NCBI GenBank assembly: GCA_001592145.1
Contig: BCWJ01000019.1
Location: 1-64,000 of the forward strand
DNA: 64,000 nt
Direction of reading: 5' to 3'
Origin: Xylanimicrobium pachnodae JCM 13526 = NBRC 107786
Lineage (GTDB): Bacteria > Actinomycetota > Actinomycetes > Actinomycetales > Cellulomonadaceae
Made by a program: the position numbers and the translations under genes. Within the stretch, counting starts at the first letter, position 1; each line of letters begins with the position of its first letter. The notes under the pieces are model-generated. The model ran no database searches, was not told the origin of the DNA, and was given only the letters and a program-made list of their open reading frames with translations. This document shows, piece after piece, positions 15,704 through 25,931 of this stretch.

Positions 15704-16452
15704 CCGGCCGCCTCCCGCGGCGTGTCGGGATCGGGACCGGGCCCGGTGGCGTCGCGCGGCCGGGCACCGGCGGCGAGGGCTGCGGCGGCGGGTGCCTCGG
15801 CGGGCACCTCGACCTGTGCGACGACGCCGCGCAGCGCGTCGATCCCGATGGCTCCGACACGGAGCACGCGCGGCGGGGACACCGTGGCGTCGACGACCGT
15901 GGAGGCGGAACCCGGCACCTCTCCCCCGTCCAGGTAGACGGCCACCGCGGCGCCCAGCTGTTCACGCGCCGCGTCGACGGTCGTGGGCGCGGGCTGCCCG
16001 GATCGCTGGGCGCCGGTGACCGCGAGCGGGCCGGTGCGCTGCAGCACGGCGAGTGCGGCCGGGTGGTCGGGCACACGCAGGGCGACCACGCCGGCGCCGT
16101 CGCTCACGGTCCACTGCAGCGACGGCTGCGCGCGCAGCAGGAGCGTGAGCGCACCGGGCCAGAACGCCGCCGCCAGGGCTCGCGCCTCGCCGGAGACGTC
16201 GGCCGCCAGCCCGTCCAGGGTCCGCACCTCGGGCACGAGCACTGGCGGTGGCGCACCGTGCGTGCGTCCCTTCGCCGCCCCCAGCGCGGCGACGGCGTCC
16301 GCGTCGAACGGTTCCGCGCCGACGCCGTACACCGTGTCGGTCGGAAGGACGATGAGGTCACCGCGCCGCACGGCGTTGACCGCCTCGTCGATCGCGGCGC
16401 CCCAGGTGTTCGGGTCGGTGACGTCGCGGACGGCGTCGGGCGCACTGCTCAC
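15700..16452 (-). CDS. tsaC: Threonylcarbamoyl-AMP synthase (TsaC/Sua5 family)
   Basis: Makes threonylcarbamoyl-adenylate for the t6A37 modification of ANN-decoding tRNAs. It has LIVLPTDTVYGVG and KGRTHGAPPPVLV, with the conserved K and R that bind bicarbonate/ATP. The usual nucleotide-contact motif TSANxSG reads TGAQRSG, changing two ligands. After about residue 200 there is an Ala/Pro-rich tail. GTG 16452 is four bases past the prmC stop; upstream in-frame codons lack coding character. It is transcribed after prfA and prmC, a common actinobacterial order. Confidence 0.9.
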   Translation of the reverse strand: MSSAPDAVRDVTDPNTWGAAIDEAVNAVRRGDLIVLPTDTVYGVGAEPFDADAVAALGAAKGRTHGAPPPVLVPEVRTLDGLAADVSGEARALAAAFWPGALTLLLRAQPSLQWTVSDGAGVVALRVPDHPAALAVLQRTGPLAVTGAQRSGQPAPTTVDAAREQLGAAVAVYLDGGEVPGSASTVVDATVSPPRVLRVGAIGIDALRGVVAQVEVPAEAPAAAALAAGARPRDATGPGPDPDTPREAAG

Positions 16453-16456
16453 CGGC

Positions 16457-17359
16457 TCAGTCTTCCACGCGCGCACGACGACGCCGGGCAACGACCATGC
16501 GGGGCCGACCGGTCAGGTCCGACCGCGTCGTGGCCTGATCGAAGGCCCCGCACGCATCGACCATGGCGCGTGCCGCAGCGTCCTGGACCTCGGCGTGCTC
16601 CATGACGTACAGCCCGCCGTCGCGCAGCAGCCGCACCGCCGCCGCCGTGATCCCGCGCGGCACCTCCAACCCGTCCGGCCCCAGCCCGTACAGGGCCACC
16701 GCGGGGTCGTGGTCCGCGACCTCCGGGTCGCGGGGTACCGCGTCGGACGGCACGTACGGGGGGTTCGACACGACGACGTCGACGACGTCGTCCAGGTCGC
16801 GCAGCGCGGTGCGGGCGTCTCCCCGGACCAGGCCGATGCCGCTGCCCGCCAGGTTGCGGGCGGCCCACTCGTGCGCGGCGGCGTCGAGCTCGACGGCGTG
16901 GACCCGGGCGCCGGGCACCTCCGTCGCGATCGACAGGGCAATGGCTCCCGAGCCCGTGCACAGGTCGACGACGACGGCGCCGCCGCGCTCCGCGACCACC
17001 CGGCGCGCCTCGTCGATGGCCACCTGCGCGACCGCCTCCGTCTCCGGGCGCGGCACGAACACCCCCGGCCCCACGGCCAGCTCGACGTGCCGGAACGGCG
17101 CCGAGCCCGTCAGGTGCTGCAGGGGCTCGCGTCGCTCGCGACGCGTGACGAGGGACTCGAACGCGGCCGCGGCGGCGCCCGGTATCTCGCGGTCCAGGAC
17201 CAGGAGCGCGGCGACCTCCCCGCGGGGGACGCCGAGCACGTGCGCCAGGAGCAGATGCGCGTCCGCGCGCGGCGACGCCACCCCGGCCGCGCCGAGCCGG
17301 CCGGTCGCGGCATCGACCAGGGCACGGGAGCGGGTCGTCGTGCTCGGGGCGTCAGTCAT
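16457..17359 (-). CDS. prmC: Release factor glutamine methyltransferase
   Basis: Methylates the GGQ glutamine of RF1 and RF2 using S-adenosylmethionine. The SAM-binding motif [14 protein letters not shown] and the catalytic NPPYVPSD are intact in a normal 300-residue protein. It overlaps the end of its substrate gene prfA by eight bases, so both come from one transcript. Confidence 0.95.
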   Translation of the reverse strand: MTDAPSTTTRSRALVDAATGRLGAAGVASPRADAHLLLAHVLGVPRGEVAALLVLDREIPGAAAAAFESLVTRRERREPLQHLTGSAPFRHVELAVGPGVFVPRPETEAVAQVAIDEARRVVAERGGAVVVDLCTGSGAIALSIATEVPGARVHAVELDAAAHEWAARNLAGSGIGLVRGDARTALRDLDDVVDVVVSNPPYVPSDAVPRDPEVADHDPAVALYGLGPDGLEVPRGITAAAVRLLRDGGLYVMEHAEVQDAAARAMVDACGAFDQATTRSDLTGRPRMVVARRRRARVED

Positions 17360-18446
17360 GGACGGCGGCCAGCCGGGCGGCCTCGTCGGCGTCGATCGCC
17401 GACTGGATCACCGGGCCGAGATCACCGCCCAGCACCGCGTCCAGGTTGTACGCCTTGTACCCCGTGCGGTGGTCCGCGATGCGGTTCTCCGGGAAGTTGT
17501 AGGTGCGGATGCGCTCCGACCGGTCCACCGTGCGCACCTGGGAACGCCGCAGGTCCGCCTCGTGCGCGGCCTTGGCCTCCTGCTGGGCAGCGAGCAGCCG
17601 GGCGCGCAGCACGCGCATGGCCTGCTCGCGGTTCTGGAGCTGCGACTTCTCGTTCTGCATCGAGACGACGATGCCGGTAGGCAGGTGCGTGATCCGCACG
17701 GCCGAGTCGGTGGTGTTGACGGACTGCCCACCCGGCCCCGACGAGCGGTAGACGTCGATCCGCAGGTCGTTCTGGTCGATCTCGACCTCGCCCGGGTCGT
17801 CGACCTCCGGGAACACCAGCACCCCCGCGGCCGAGGTGTGGATGCGTCCCTGCGTCTCCGTGACCGGCACCCGCTGGACGCGGTGCACGCCGCCCTCGTA
17901 CTTGAGGTGCGCCCAGACCCCGTCCCCGGGGTCCGCGACCGACCGCGCCTTGATGGCCACCTGCACGTCCTTGTACCCGCCCAGGTCCGTGTCGGTGGAC
18001 TCGAGGACCTGCGTGGACCAGCCCATCGACTCCGCGTACCGCAGGTACATGCGCAGCAGGTCCCCCGCGAACAGCGCCGACTCCTCCCCGCCCTCGCCGG
18101 CCTTGATCTCCAGGATGGCGTCCCGCCCGTCATCGGGGTCGCGGGGCACCAGCACGCGGCGCAGGTGCTCGGCGGCGTCCGCCTCCGCGGCTCGCAGTCC
18201 GGGCAGCTCCGCGGCCAGCTCGGCGTCGCCGCCCTCCGCGACCAGCTCCTGCGCGGCCTCGGCATCGTCGTGCGCGGACTCCCACGCCCGGTAGGCACCC
18301 ACCACCTGGCGCAGCTCCGCATACCGCCGCCCCAGCGTGCGCGCACGCCCGGCGTCCGCGTGCACGGACGGATCGGCGAGCGCCTGCTCGATCTGCGCGT
18401 GCTCGGCGAGCAGCGGCGCGACGGCGGAGAAGTCAGCGGTGGTCAT
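17352..18446 (-). CDS. prfA: Peptide chain release factor 1
   Basis: RF1 ends translation at UAA and UAG. The peptidyl-hydrolysis motif [14 protein letters not shown] and the stop-codon reading loop PVT (in [14 protein letters not shown], a PxT tripeptide specific to RF1) are both visible. Domain 1 is a normal helical bundle. 364 residues, ATG at 18446. Confidence 0.96.
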   Translation of the reverse strand: MTTADFSAVAPLLAEHAQIEQALADPSVHADAGRARTLGRRYAELRQVVGAYRAWESAHDDAEAAQELVAEGGDAELAAELPGLRAAEADAAEHLRRVLVPRDPDDGRDAILEIKAGEGGEESALFAGDLLRMYLRYAESMGWSTQVLESTDTDLGGYKDVQVAIKARSVADPGDGVWAHLKYEGGVHRVQRVPVTETQGRIHTSAAGVLVFPEVDDPGEVEIDQNDLRIDVYRSSGPGGQSVNTTDSAVRITHLPTGIVVSMQNEKSQLQNREQAMRVLRARLLAAQQEAKAAHEADLRRSQVRTVDRSERIRTYNFPENRIADHRTGYKAYNLDAVLGGDLGPVIQSAIDADEAARLAAVHD

Positions 18447-18456
18447 GGTGCGTCCC

Positions 18457-18479
18457 GATGGTTGAGCGTGTCGAAGCCA
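18457..18479. repeat. Copy 1 of a short dispersed intergenic repeat
   Basis: This 23-base stretch just before prfA reads, on the minus strand, close to the segment at 20122-20143: 19 of 22 positions agree, around a core TTCGACA-G-CTCAACCA. The similarity between two unrelated intergenic sites suggests a small repeat family. A second half-copy with GGCTCGACGAGG follows at 18509-18521. Confidence 0.5.
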
Positions 18480-18537
18480 CTGGCCGCCGTCCCGGTGGTC
18501 TCAGGGGGCTCGACGAGGACCGAGTGGGTCAAGCAAC

Positions 18538-18613
18538 AGCGCCGGTGATCCTCGTCGACCGCCCCTCGCTGCCCCTGGAGAGGTTGCGAGGTCGTCGGAG
18601 GATCACCGGCGCT
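18538..18613. terminator. Long-looped inverted repeat after rpmE
   Basis: Perfect 16-base arms at 18538-18553 and 18598-18613 are separated by 44 bases that can fold further (CGTCGACC against GGTCGTCG). It begins 10 bases beyond the rpmE stop, so it probably ends or attenuates transcription between rpmE and prfA. The long loop is unusual for a simple terminator. Confidence 0.5.
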
Positions 18614-18622
18614 ATCGGGAAG

Positions 18623-18838
18623 CTACTTGGCGGCCTTCTTGCCGTAGCGAGCCTCGAAGCGGGCCACACGGCCACCGGTGTCGAGGATCTTCTGCTTGCC
18701 CGTGTAGAACGGGTGGCAGGCGCTGCAGACCTCGACGCTGATCGCGCCCTTGGTCTCCGTGGTGCGCGTGACGAACGAGTTGCCGCACGTGCACGTGATC
18801 TGCGTGGCCACGTACTCGGGGTGAATACCAGACTTCAT
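18623..18838 (-). CDS. rpmE: Large-subunit ribosomal protein bL31, zinc-binding form
   Basis: bL31 bridges the two ribosomal subunits. The start at 18838 gives 71 residues beginning MKSGIHPEY. All four zinc-ligand cysteines of the C+ form are present (CTCGNSF and VCSACHPF). This is the zinc-containing version that is normally replaced by a C-minus paralogue under zinc starvation. Lies between rho and prfA as in other Actinobacteria, but with pimB' inserted divergently. Confidence 0.96.
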   Translation of the reverse strand: MKSGIHPEYVATQITCTCGNSFVTRTTETKGAISVEVCSACHPFYTGKQKILDTGGRVARFEARYGKKAAK

Positions 18839-18956
18839 GGTGCTCCTTGGATTGGTGCCTCCGGGTCGCCTCACGGTGCGTGAGCCGTGAACCGGACGGC
18901 CGACGGAACATTCTGCCAGATGGTGCCGCGGACCCGGAAACCGGAACCCGCGCCCG

Positions 18957-18962
18957 TACCAT
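18957..18962 (+). promoter_or_regulatory. -10-like hexamer giving a leaderless pimB' transcript
   Basis: TACCAT ends six bases before the pimB' ATG. With initiation about seven bases downstream the mRNA would start at or next to the start codon. No ribosome binding site is visible, consistent with leaderless translation. No good -35. Confidence 0.45.
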
Positions 18963-18968
18963 CCCTGC

Positions 18969-20096
18969 ATGCCCTCAACGCTCATCGTGACCAATGACTT
19001 CCCGCCACGACGCGGGGGCATCGAGTCGTTCGTCCGGGCGCTCGCGGACCGCCTCGGGGACGTCGTGGTCTATACGGCATCGATGCCGGACGACGCGCGC
19101 ACCGACGCCGAGCTCCCCTACCCCGTGATCCGCGACCGGTCGGCGACGCTGCTGCCCACCCCCCGCGTGCGCGACGCCGTGGTGGCCGCCATGGCCGAGC
19201 ACGGGTGCGACCGGGTGCTCATCGGGTCCTCCGTACCACTCGGCCTGCTCGCCCCGGCGCTGCGCACGGCCGGCGCCCGGAGGATCGTCGCCGTCACGCA
19301 CGGCCACGAGGTGTGGTGGTCGCGCATCCCCGGAACCCGGCAGGCCCTGCGCCGCGTCGGCAACGCCGTCGACGTGCTCACCGACATCTCCGACTGGACC
19401 CGTGCCCAGATCGGCCGGGCGTTGTCCCCTGCTGGTCGCGCGAAGCAGACCCGGATGGCACCCGGCGTGGACACCACCCGGTTCCGTCCCGGGGCGGGCG
19501 GCGCCGCGGTGCGTGAACGGCTGGGCGCCGAGCCGGACACCCCCGTCGTCGTGTGCGCAGCGCGCCTGGTCAAGCGCAAGGGACAGGACATGCTGGTCGA
19601 GGCGTGGCCTGCGGTGCGACGCGAGGTGCCGGACGCGCGCCTCGTCATCGTCGGGGACGGCCCGCACCGCACCGCCCTCGAGGACCTCGTGGTGCGCCGC
19701 GGCATCGGCGACGTCGTGACGTTCGCCGGTTCCGTGCCCTGGGATCACATGCCCGCCTGGATGGACGCCGCCACCGTGTTCGCGATGCCGTCACGCTCGC
19801 GGCTGCTCGGACTGGAGCCCGAAGGGCTGGGCATCGTGTTCCTGGAGGCCGCGGCCTGCGAGAAGCCCGTCATCGTGGGACGCTCCGGCGGCGCCCCCGA
19901 GGCGACGCTCGACGGCGAGTCGGGCTACGTCGTCGACCCGCACGACCCGGCGCAGATCGCGGCGCACATCGTGGAGCTGCTTCAGGACCCCGGCAAGGCG
20001 CGGGCCATGGGTGCGCGCGGGCGTGCCTGGGTGCAGGCCGGGTGGCAGTGGGACCAGGTGGGTGCCACCGCGCGGCGGCTGCTGGAGCTGGAATGA
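18969..20096 (+). CDS. pimB: GDP-mannose phosphatidylinositol monomannoside mannosyltransferase (PimB')
   Basis: A GT-B glycosyltransferase (family GT4) that adds the second mannose to phosphatidylinositol monomannoside on the cytoplasmic face. Diagnostic segments are [15 protein letters not shown] at the N-terminus, [15 protein letters not shown]-like [18 protein letters not shown] in the donor site, and [15 protein letters not shown] with the conserved EX7E motif. It resembles mycobacterial PimB' throughout its 375 residues. Uniquely here it lies on the plus strand inside a long minus-strand block, convergent with rho. Confidence 0.88.
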   Translation: MPSTLIVTNDFPPRRGGIESFVRALADRLGDVVVYTASMPDDARTDAELPYPVIRDRSATLLPTPRVRDAVVAAMAEHGCDRVLIGSSVPLGLLAPALRTAGARRIVAVTHGHEVWWSRIPGTRQALRRVGNAVDVLTDISDWTRAQIGRALSPAGRAKQTRMAPGVDTTRFRPGAGGAAVRERLGAEPDTPVVVCAARLVKRKGQDMLVEAWPAVRREVPDARLVIVGDGPHRTALEDLVVRRGIGDVVTFAGSVPWDHMPAWMDAATVFAMPSRSRLLGLEPEGLGIVFLEAAACEKPVIVGRSGGAPEATLDGESGYVVDPHDPAQIAAHIVELLQDPGKARAMGARGRAWVQAGWQWDQVGATARRLLELE

Positions 20097-20099
20097 GAG

Positions 20100-20148
20100 G
20101 AGCCGGTGGTCGAGGCTGTCAGGTTTCGACAGGCTCAACCACCGGCTC
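20100..20148. terminator. Bidirectional terminator between pimB' and rho, containing repeat copy 2
   Basis: Arms GAGCCGGTGGT (20100-20110) and ACCACCGGCTC (20138-20148) pair perfectly and the pairing continues inward with a few mismatches through CGAGGCTGTC and GACAGGCTC. It lies between the pimB' stop and the rho stop and so can serve both strands. The right half is the dispersed repeat also seen at 18457-18479. Confidence 0.7.
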
Positions 20149-20175
20149 ACTCACGGTGCCGCCGTGGCGGGTGGG

Positions 20176-22206
20176 TCAGACGGTCTCGCCCGCCGACTCG
20201 TCGGTCAGGCTGCCCGGCGTGGTCTTCTGCACGTGCAGCAGGAACTCGACGTTCGTCTTCGTCTTCTTGAGCTGACCCAGCAGCAGCTCGATGGCCTGCT
20301 GCGTGTCGAGCGCCCCGAGCAGACGGCGCAGCTTGTAGACGATCTGGAGCTCGTCGCGGCCCATGAGGATCTCCTCACGGCGCGTGCCCGACGCGTTGAC
20401 GTCCACGGCCGGGAAGATGCGCTTGTCCGCGAGGTTGCGGGCCAGGCGCAGCTCCATGTTTCCGGTGCCCTTGAACTCCTCGAAGATGACCTCGTCCATC
20501 TTCGAGCCCGTCTCCACGAGCGCGGAGGCCAGGATCGTCAGCGAGCCGCCGTTCTCGATGTTGCGCGCGGCACCGAAGAACTTCTTGGGCGGGTAGAGCG
20601 CCGCGGCGTCCACACCACCGGACAGGATGCGGCCCGACGCCGGGGCGGCCAGGTTGTAGGCGCGGCCCAGGCGGGTGATCGAGTCCAGCAGCACGACGAC
20701 GTCCTGACCCAGCTCCACGAGGCGCTTGGCGCGCTCGATGGCCAGCTCGGCGACGATCGTGTGGTCCGATGCCGGACGGTCGAACGTCGAGGCGATGACC
20801 TCGCCCTTGACCGACCGCTCCATGTCCGTGACCTCTTCGGGCCGCTCGTCCACCAGCACCACCATGAGGTGGACCTCAGGGTTGTTCATCGTGATCGAGT
20901 TCGCGATCTGCTGCATGATGATCGTCTTGCCGGCCTTGGGCGGCGCGACGATGAGGCCGCGCTGGCCCTTGCCGATCGGAGCGACGATGTCGATCACGCG
21001 CGGCGTGAGCTTCGTGGCCTCGGGGTTCTCCAGGCGCAGGCGCTCCTGCGGGTACAGCGGCGTGAGCTTGGTGAACTCGGCGCGGTGGCGCGCCTCCTCC
21101 GGCGTCATGCCGTTGACGGAGTCCAGGCGCACCAGCGCGTTGAACTTCGCCCGCGCGCTGTTGCCCTGCGGCTGCGGGTCACCCTCGCGCGGCTGGCGGA
21201 TCGCGCCCACCACGGCGTCGCCCCGGCGCAGGCCCGAACGGCGCACCTGGTTGAGCGACACGTACACGTCGTTCGGACCCGGCAGGTAACCGCTGGTACG
21301 GATGAACGCGTAGTTGTCGAGGATGTCGAGCACGCCCGCGACGGGCAGCAGCACGTCGTCCTCGCGCACCTCGACGTCCTCGCCGCCGATCACGTCCACC
21401 TGGCCGCCGCGCTGGCCGTTGCGGCCCCGCTTGCGGTCCCGGCCCCGGTCGCGGCCACGGCGGCGGCGCGAGCCACCGTCGTCCCCGAAGTCGTCCTGGC
21501 GGCTCGACTGCTGACGGTTGCCCTGCTGACGGTTGCCCTGCTGGCCCCCGTCCCCGTCGGACTGACGGTTGCCGTGGCTGCCCTGCTGGTTGCCGCCCTG
21601 CTGGCCGCCCGGGTTCTGGCCGCCCTGGCGGCGCTGACGGGGTGCGGCGACGGCGTCGGCGAGGGCCTCCAGGCGGGCGGCGCGCTCGACGTCGGACGTC
21701 GGCTGTTCGGACGAGCGGTCGCGCTCGGCGCGCGACGGCTGCTGGCCCCGCTCGCCGCGCTCGGCCCGCTCGCCGCGGTCGGTCCGCTCAGTGCGCTCGG
21801 TGCGCTCGGTGCGTTCGGCGCGCGACGGCTGCTCGGCCCGCTCGCCGCGGTCGGCCCGCTCGGCGCGGGGCGCCTCGGGCGCGGAAGCCTGCTCGGCTCC
21901 GGCCGGCCGGGTCACGCGGCGCGAACGCCGCTCCGCCCCGGCGACGACGCCGGACGGCGCGTCGATGGCTGCGGCAGCCTCGGCCCGCGGGGCCGACGCC
22001 GACTTCGCGGGGGCGGCCTTCGCTGCGGCCGGGGCGGCGCTGGGCCCGCCGGCGCGCGCGGCGCGAATGGCCTCGGCGAGGTCGCCCTTGCGCATCTTGG
22101 ACGTGCCCTTGACTCCCAGCTGGGAGGCCACGGCCTGGAGCTCGGCGAGCTTCATCGAGCTCAAGGACCCGGTGCCGGCGGCCCGGGTTGCGGTGGTGTC
22201 TGTCAC
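20176..22206 (-). CDS. rho: Transcription termination factor Rho with long Arg/Gly-rich insert
   Basis: Hexameric RNA helicase that ends untranslated transcripts. Order: Rho N-terminal helical domain (about 17-52), a low-complexity insert rich in E, R, Q, G and T (about 60-275), the RNA-binding cold-shock-like domain (about 280-360), then the ATPase core with Walker A APPKAGKT near residue 420, Walker [13 protein letters not shown] and the Q/R loops around [12 protein letters not shown]. At 676 residues it is far longer than the 419 of E. coli Rho, as is usual in Actinobacteria. Convergent with pimB'. Confidence 0.97.
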   Translation of the reverse strand: MTDTTATRAAGTGSLSSMKLAELQAVASQLGVKGTSKMRKGDLAEAIRAARAGGPSAAPAAAKAAPAKSASAPRAEAAAAIDAPSGVVAGAERRSRRVTRPAGAEQASAPEAPRAERADRGERAEQPSRAERTERTERTERTDRGERAERGERGQQPSRAERDRSSEQPTSDVERAARLEALADAVAAPRQRRQGGQNPGGQQGGNQQGSHGNRQSDGDGGQQGNRQQGNRQQSSRQDDFGDDGGSRRRRGRDRGRDRKRGRNGQRGGQVDVIGGEDVEVREDDVLLPVAGVLDILDNYAFIRTSGYLPGPNDVYVSLNQVRRSGLRRGDAVVGAIRQPREGDPQPQGNSARAKFNALVRLDSVNGMTPEEARHRAEFTKLTPLYPQERLRLENPEATKLTPRVIDIVAPIGKGQRGLIVAPPKAGKTIIMQQIANSITMNNPEVHLMVVLVDERPEEVTDMERSVKGEVIASTFDRPASDHTIVAELAIERAKRLVELGQDVVVLLDSITRLGRAYNLAAPASGRILSGGVDAAALYPPKKFFGAARNIENGGSLTILASALVETGSKMDEVIFEEFKGTGNMELRLARNLADKRIFPAVDVNASGTRREEILMGRDELQIVYKLRRLLGALDTQQAIELLLGQLKKTKTNVEFLLHVQKTTPGSLTDESAGETV
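21787..21822. repeat. Nine-base tandem repeat inside rho
   Basis: Units related to CTCGGTGCG repeat four times and encode the ERTERTERT run of the Rho insert. Such a run is prone to slippage in multiples of nine bases, which would keep the reading frame. Confidence 0.6.
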
Positions 22207-22507
22207 GAAGGACCCTTCCCCCTCGTTCGCGGGGGCCCAGCAGTACCGCCAGGCCTGTGAACCTCACCTCAGCGGTACGTCGACGTCACTGCGGGGGTTC
22301 GGTGGCCTTCATCCTCGTCGCCTGCTCGTCCACAGACGGATGAGGACGGAATAACGACGTTCAACCGCACAGAGCGTGGGGACGGCTTCGAGTTCGGCCT
22401 GCATCACCGTGGTCAACGTCCGACGGCGCAAAGGCCGCGCGGGAGATGTCACCGATGGGTCTGCCGATTCATGAAGGCTTCACACATGCTATCACCGCGC
22501 CGGGGCT
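22207..22507 (-). promoter_or_regulatory. rho leader region, no gene seen
   Basis: This 301-base stretch separates thrB from rho. On the minus strand a TAGCAT hexamer at 22496-22501 could be a -10 element, which would leave a leader of about 280 bases, in line with the long leaders often used by rho for autoregulation. No good -35 and no recognised RNA family were found. Confidence 0.35.
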
Positions 22508-23440
22508 CTACTCCGACACCGTGACGCGGCGCGCGCGGGCCCCACCGTCGTCGACGCCCGGCCGCAGCACACGCCACCCCGCCAGGCCGTCCACCAACCC
22601 GGCCAGGGTCGCGTCGAGCGCAGCCGTGGCCTCCTGCGCGGTCAGCACCAGCACGGTGGGCCCGGCCCCCGAGACCGTGGCGGCAAAGCCTTCCGCACGC
22701 AGCGCCCGCAGCAGCTCCCACGACGCGGACATCACCCCGGCGCGGTAGCCCTGGTGCAGACGGTCCTCGGTCGCCTCCAGCAACAGCTCGGGCCGCCGGG
22801 CCAGCGCCTCCACCAGGAGGGCGGCGCGACCGGAGTTGAAGGCGGCGTCCGCGTGCGGAACCACGTCGGGCAGCACCGCGCGCGCCCGCGACGTCGCGAG
22901 CCGCGACTCGGGGATCAGCACGGTGGGGATGATCGAGGCGTCCACGTCCAGGCCCACGGCGTTGGGTCCGTCGGCGTCGGTCCAGGCGACCGCCGCACCG
23001 CCCATGATCGCCGGTGCGGCGTTGTCCGGGTGCCCCTCGAACTCGGTCGCGATGGCCAGGACCGAGCGGGAGTCCAGCGCGCGCGGGTCCGCCAGCAGCG
23101 CGCGGGCCGCGACCACCCCCGACACCACGGCCGCCGCCGACGAGCCGAGGCCGCGCCCGTGCGGGATCGAGTTCGCGCAGGTCAGACGCAGGCCCGTCTG
23201 GGGCGCACCCAGCAGGTCGAGCGTGTGGCGCAGGGCGCGCACCACCAGGTGATCCTCCCCCGTGGGTACCTGTCCGGCACCCTCGCCGTGCACCTCGACC
23301 ACGACGTCGTCGGACGCCACGAGACGCACGTCGAGCTCGTCGTACAGGCCGACGGCGAGACCGAGGGCGTCGAAGCCCGGCCCCAGGTTGGCACTGGTGG
23401 CCGGGACTCGGACGATGACGTGATCCGCTCCGAGCTGCAT
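22508..23440 (-). CDS. thrB: Homoserine kinase
   Basis: Phosphorylates homoserine for threonine synthesis. GHMP kinase motifs are VPATSANLGPGFDALG at the N-terminus, the ATP loop PHGRGLGSSAAA and the C-terminal VSGAGPTVLVL. I use the ATG at 23440 (310 residues), since the longer reading frame would begin inside thrC. It follows thrC by ten bases, completing hom-thrC-thrB. Confidence 0.95.
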   Translation of the reverse strand: MQLGADHVIVRVPATSANLGPGFDALGLAVGLYDELDVRLVASDDVVVEVHGEGAGQVPTGEDHLVVRALRHTLDLLGAPQTGLRLTCANSIPHGRGLGSSAAAVVSGVVAARALLADPRALDSRSVLAIATEFEGHPDNAAPAIMGGAAVAWTDADGPNAVGLDVDASIIPTVLIPESRLATSRARAVLPDVVPHADAAFNSGRAALLVEALARRPELLLEATEDRLHQGYRAGVMSASWELLRALRAEGFAATVSGAGPTVLVLTAQEATAALDATLAGLVDGLAGWRVLRPGVDDGGARARRVTVSE

Positions 23441-23450
23441 GGTCAGCCCG

Positions 23451-24521
23451 TCACTCCAGTCCGAGCTGGTGGGCAATCGAGACCACGTCCGTCGAGACGC
23501 GCGTGGGCACGACCTCGCCGCCGTCCGGCGTGCGCAGCGCCCAGGACGGGTCCTTCAGGCCGTGTCCCGTGACCGTGATGACGATGCGCGATCCCACGGG
23601 CACCTGGCCCGCCTCGGCGCGCACGAGCACCCCCGCGACGCCCGCCGCCGACGCCGGCTCGACGAACACGCCCACCTCGGCCGACAGGATGCGGTGCGCG
23701 GCCAGGATCTGCTCGTCCGTCACGGCCTCGATGACGCCGCCCGACTCGTCGCGCGCGGCGACCGCCTGCGCCCACGACGCCGGGTTGCCGATGCGGATCG
23801 CGGTGGCGATCGTCTCGGGCTCGGTGACCGGGTGGCCCAGCACGATCGGCGCGGCGCCGGCCGCCTGGAAGCCCCACATGGCCGGGGCCTTGGTGGCGAC
23901 GCCCGCCTCCGCGTACTCCACGAAGCCCTTGCGGTATGCCGTGATGTTGCCGGCGTTGCCGACGGGCAGGGCGTGGATGTCCGGCGCGTCGCCCAGGACG
24001 TCGACGATCTCGAAGGCGGCCGTCTTCTGCCCCTCGATGCGGTCCGGGTTGACCGAGTTGACCAGCTCGACGGGGTAGGCCTCCGCGAGCTTGCGCGCCG
24101 CGACCAGGCAGTCGTCGAAGTTGCCGTCCACCTGCAGCAGCAGCGCACCGTGCGCGATGGCCTGGGACAGCTTGCCCATGGCGATCTTGCCGTCCGGCAC
24201 CAGCACCGCGCACGTCATCCCGGCGCGCGTGGCATAGGCGGCGGCCGAGGCCGACGTGTTGCCCGTCGACGCGCAGACCACGGCCTTCGCCCCGCGCCCC
24301 GCCGCCGCCGAGATCGCGGTGGTCATGCCGCGGTCCTTGAAGGAGCCGGTCGGGTTCATGCCCTCGTACTTGACCCACACCTGCGCGCCCGTGCGCGCGC
24401 TGAGGGCCGGGGCCGGGATGAGCGGCGTGCCGCCCTCCCCCAGCGTGACGATGCTCTGCTGGACATGGGCCGGGAGGCGGTCCGCGTACTCACGGATGAC
24501 GCCCTGCCACTGATGTGCCAA
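23451..24521 (-). CDS. thrC: Threonine synthase
   Basis: PLP enzyme turning phosphohomoserine into threonine. The PLP lysine lies in [11 protein letters not shown] and the phosphate-binding loop is GNAGNI. The 356-residue length is that of the short, thrC1-type enzyme common in Actinobacteria. ATG at 24521, one base after the hom stop. Confidence 0.95.
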   Translation of the reverse strand: MAHQWQGVIREYADRLPAHVQQSIVTLGEGGTPLIPAPALSARTGAQVWVKYEGMNPTGSFKDRGMTTAISAAAGRGAKAVVCASTGNTSASAAAYATRAGMTCAVLVPDGKIAMGKLSQAIAHGALLLQVDGNFDDCLVAARKLAEAYPVELVNSVNPDRIEGQKTAAFEIVDVLGDAPDIHALPVGNAGNITAYRKGFVEYAEAGVATKAPAMWGFQAAGAAPIVLGHPVTEPETIATAIRIGNPASWAQAVAARDESGGVIEAVTDEQILAAHRILSAEVGVFVEPASAAGVAGVLVRAEAGQVPVGSRIVITVTGHGLKDPSWALRTPDGGEVVPTRVSTDVVSIAHQLGLE

Positions 24522-24522
24522 C

Positions 24523-25833
24523 TCAGGCTCCTTCGACTCGCAGGACGGAGATGATCTCGTGCACCGGTTCCAGGCCGGCGACGGCGTCCACCGCGGCGGT
24601 CAGCGAGGCCTCCCGGGCGGCGTGCGTGGTGATGGCCAGGGTCGCCGTGCCCGAGGAGTCCTCGCGGTGCGACGACGTCTGGCGCACGGTGTCGATCGAG
24701 ACGCCGTGGTCGGCCACGACGGTGGCCACCTGGGCCAGCACGCCGGGGCGGTCCGCGATCGCGAGGCGCACCTGGAAGCGCGTCACCGCGGCCGCGGGGG
24801 GCAGCACCGGGAACCGCTGATCCTTGGACTCGCGCAGCCCCTTGCCGCCCGTCAGGCGACGGCGCGCCACCGAGACCACGTCGCCCAGCACGGCCGACGC
24901 CGTGGGGCGTCCGCCCGCGCCCTGCCCGTAGAACATGAGCGGCCCGGCGCCCTCGGCCTCGACGAACACGGCGTTGAACGCGCCGCGCACGGTGGCCAGC
25001 GGGTGGGTGTCGGGCACCAGGGCGGGGTGCACGCGCACGGAGATCTCGCCGTCGTCGACCGGGCCGAGCACCTCGGCCACCGCGAGGAGCTTGATGACGT
25101 GACCAGTGGTGCGCGCCCACTCGACGTCCTCGGCCGTGACCGCGCTGATGCCCTCGCGGGCCACGTCGCTCAGCGCGACACGCGTGTGGAAGGCGAGGCT
25201 CGCGAGGATCGCGGCCTTCGCGGCCGCGTCGTAGCCCTCGACGTCCGCAGTCGGGTCCGCCTCGGCGAACCCGAACTCCTGCGCCTGCTTGACCGCCTGG
25301 TCGAGGTCCAGGCCCTCGGTGGCCATCTTGTCGAGCACGAAGTTCGTGGTGCCGTTGACGATGCCCAGGATGCGGCGCACGTGGTCGCCCGCGAGCGACT
25401 CGCGGATGGGGCGCACGATCGGGATCGCGCCCGCCACCGCGGCCTCGTACAGCAGGTCGGCGCCCGCGGCGTCGGCCGCCTCGAACAGTTCCGGGCCGCC
25501 CTGCGCCAGCAGGGCCTTGTTCGCGGTGACGACGGCGGCGCCACGCGCCAGCGCGCGCAGGATCAGCGTGCGGGCCGGCTCGATGCCGCCCATGACCTCC
25601 ACGACGACATCGGCATCGTCGATGAGCGACTCGGCGTCGGTGGTGAGCAGGTCACGCGGGATCGCGGGGTCCCGCTCCGCGTCGAGCGTCCGCACGAAGA
25701 TGCCGGCCAGTTCGATCGGGGCGCCCACGCGGGCCGCGAGGTCGATCGGGTTGGCGAGGATGCCGAGCGCGACCTGCGTGCCGACGACGCCGCAGCCGAG
25801 CAGCGCGACGCGCAACGGGGTGGTTCCAGACAC
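24523..25833 (-). CDS. hom: Homoserine dehydrogenase
   Basis: Reduces aspartate semialdehyde to homoserine, the branch point to threonine and methionine. The NAD(P) motif ALLGCGVVG is at residues 9-17, the catalytic core has [14 protein letters not shown] and [17 protein letters not shown], and the C-terminal 80 residues form an ACT domain ([20 protein letters not shown]) for threonine feedback. GTG 25833 is chosen because GGAGG sits seven bases upstream; that gives 436 residues. Confidence 0.96.
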   Translation of the reverse strand: MSGTTPLRVALLGCGVVGTQVALGILANPIDLAARVGAPIELAGIFVRTLDAERDPAIPRDLLTTDAESLIDDADVVVEVMGGIEPARTLILRALARGAAVVTANKALLAQGGPELFEAADAAGADLLYEAAVAGAIPIVRPIRESLAGDHVRRILGIVNGTTNFVLDKMATEGLDLDQAVKQAQEFGFAEADPTADVEGYDAAAKAAILASLAFHTRVALSDVAREGISAVTAEDVEWARTTGHVIKLLAVAEVLGPVDDGEISVRVHPALVPDTHPLATVRGAFNAVFVEAEGAGPLMFYGQGAGGRPTASAVLGDVVSVARRRLTGGKGLRESKDQRFPVLPPAAAVTRFQVRLAIADRPGVLAQVATVVADHGVSIDTVRQTSSHREDSSGTATLAITTHAAREASLTAAVDAVAGLEPVHEIISVLRVEGA

Positions 25834-25931
25834 GGGTGGGCCTCCGGACGACGGGGGTTGTCGCGGCCCAGGATAGGGCGTTCCGCGTGCTGGGACGGGC
25901 ACGGTCCACGACCTGGGCGCGCGGTGCGCGA

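Noticed and set aside
22207-22507. Short leader peptide (MNRQTHR) ahead of rho
   Set aside because: Seven codons with no ribosome binding site and no attenuator-like codon run; indistinguishable from chance.
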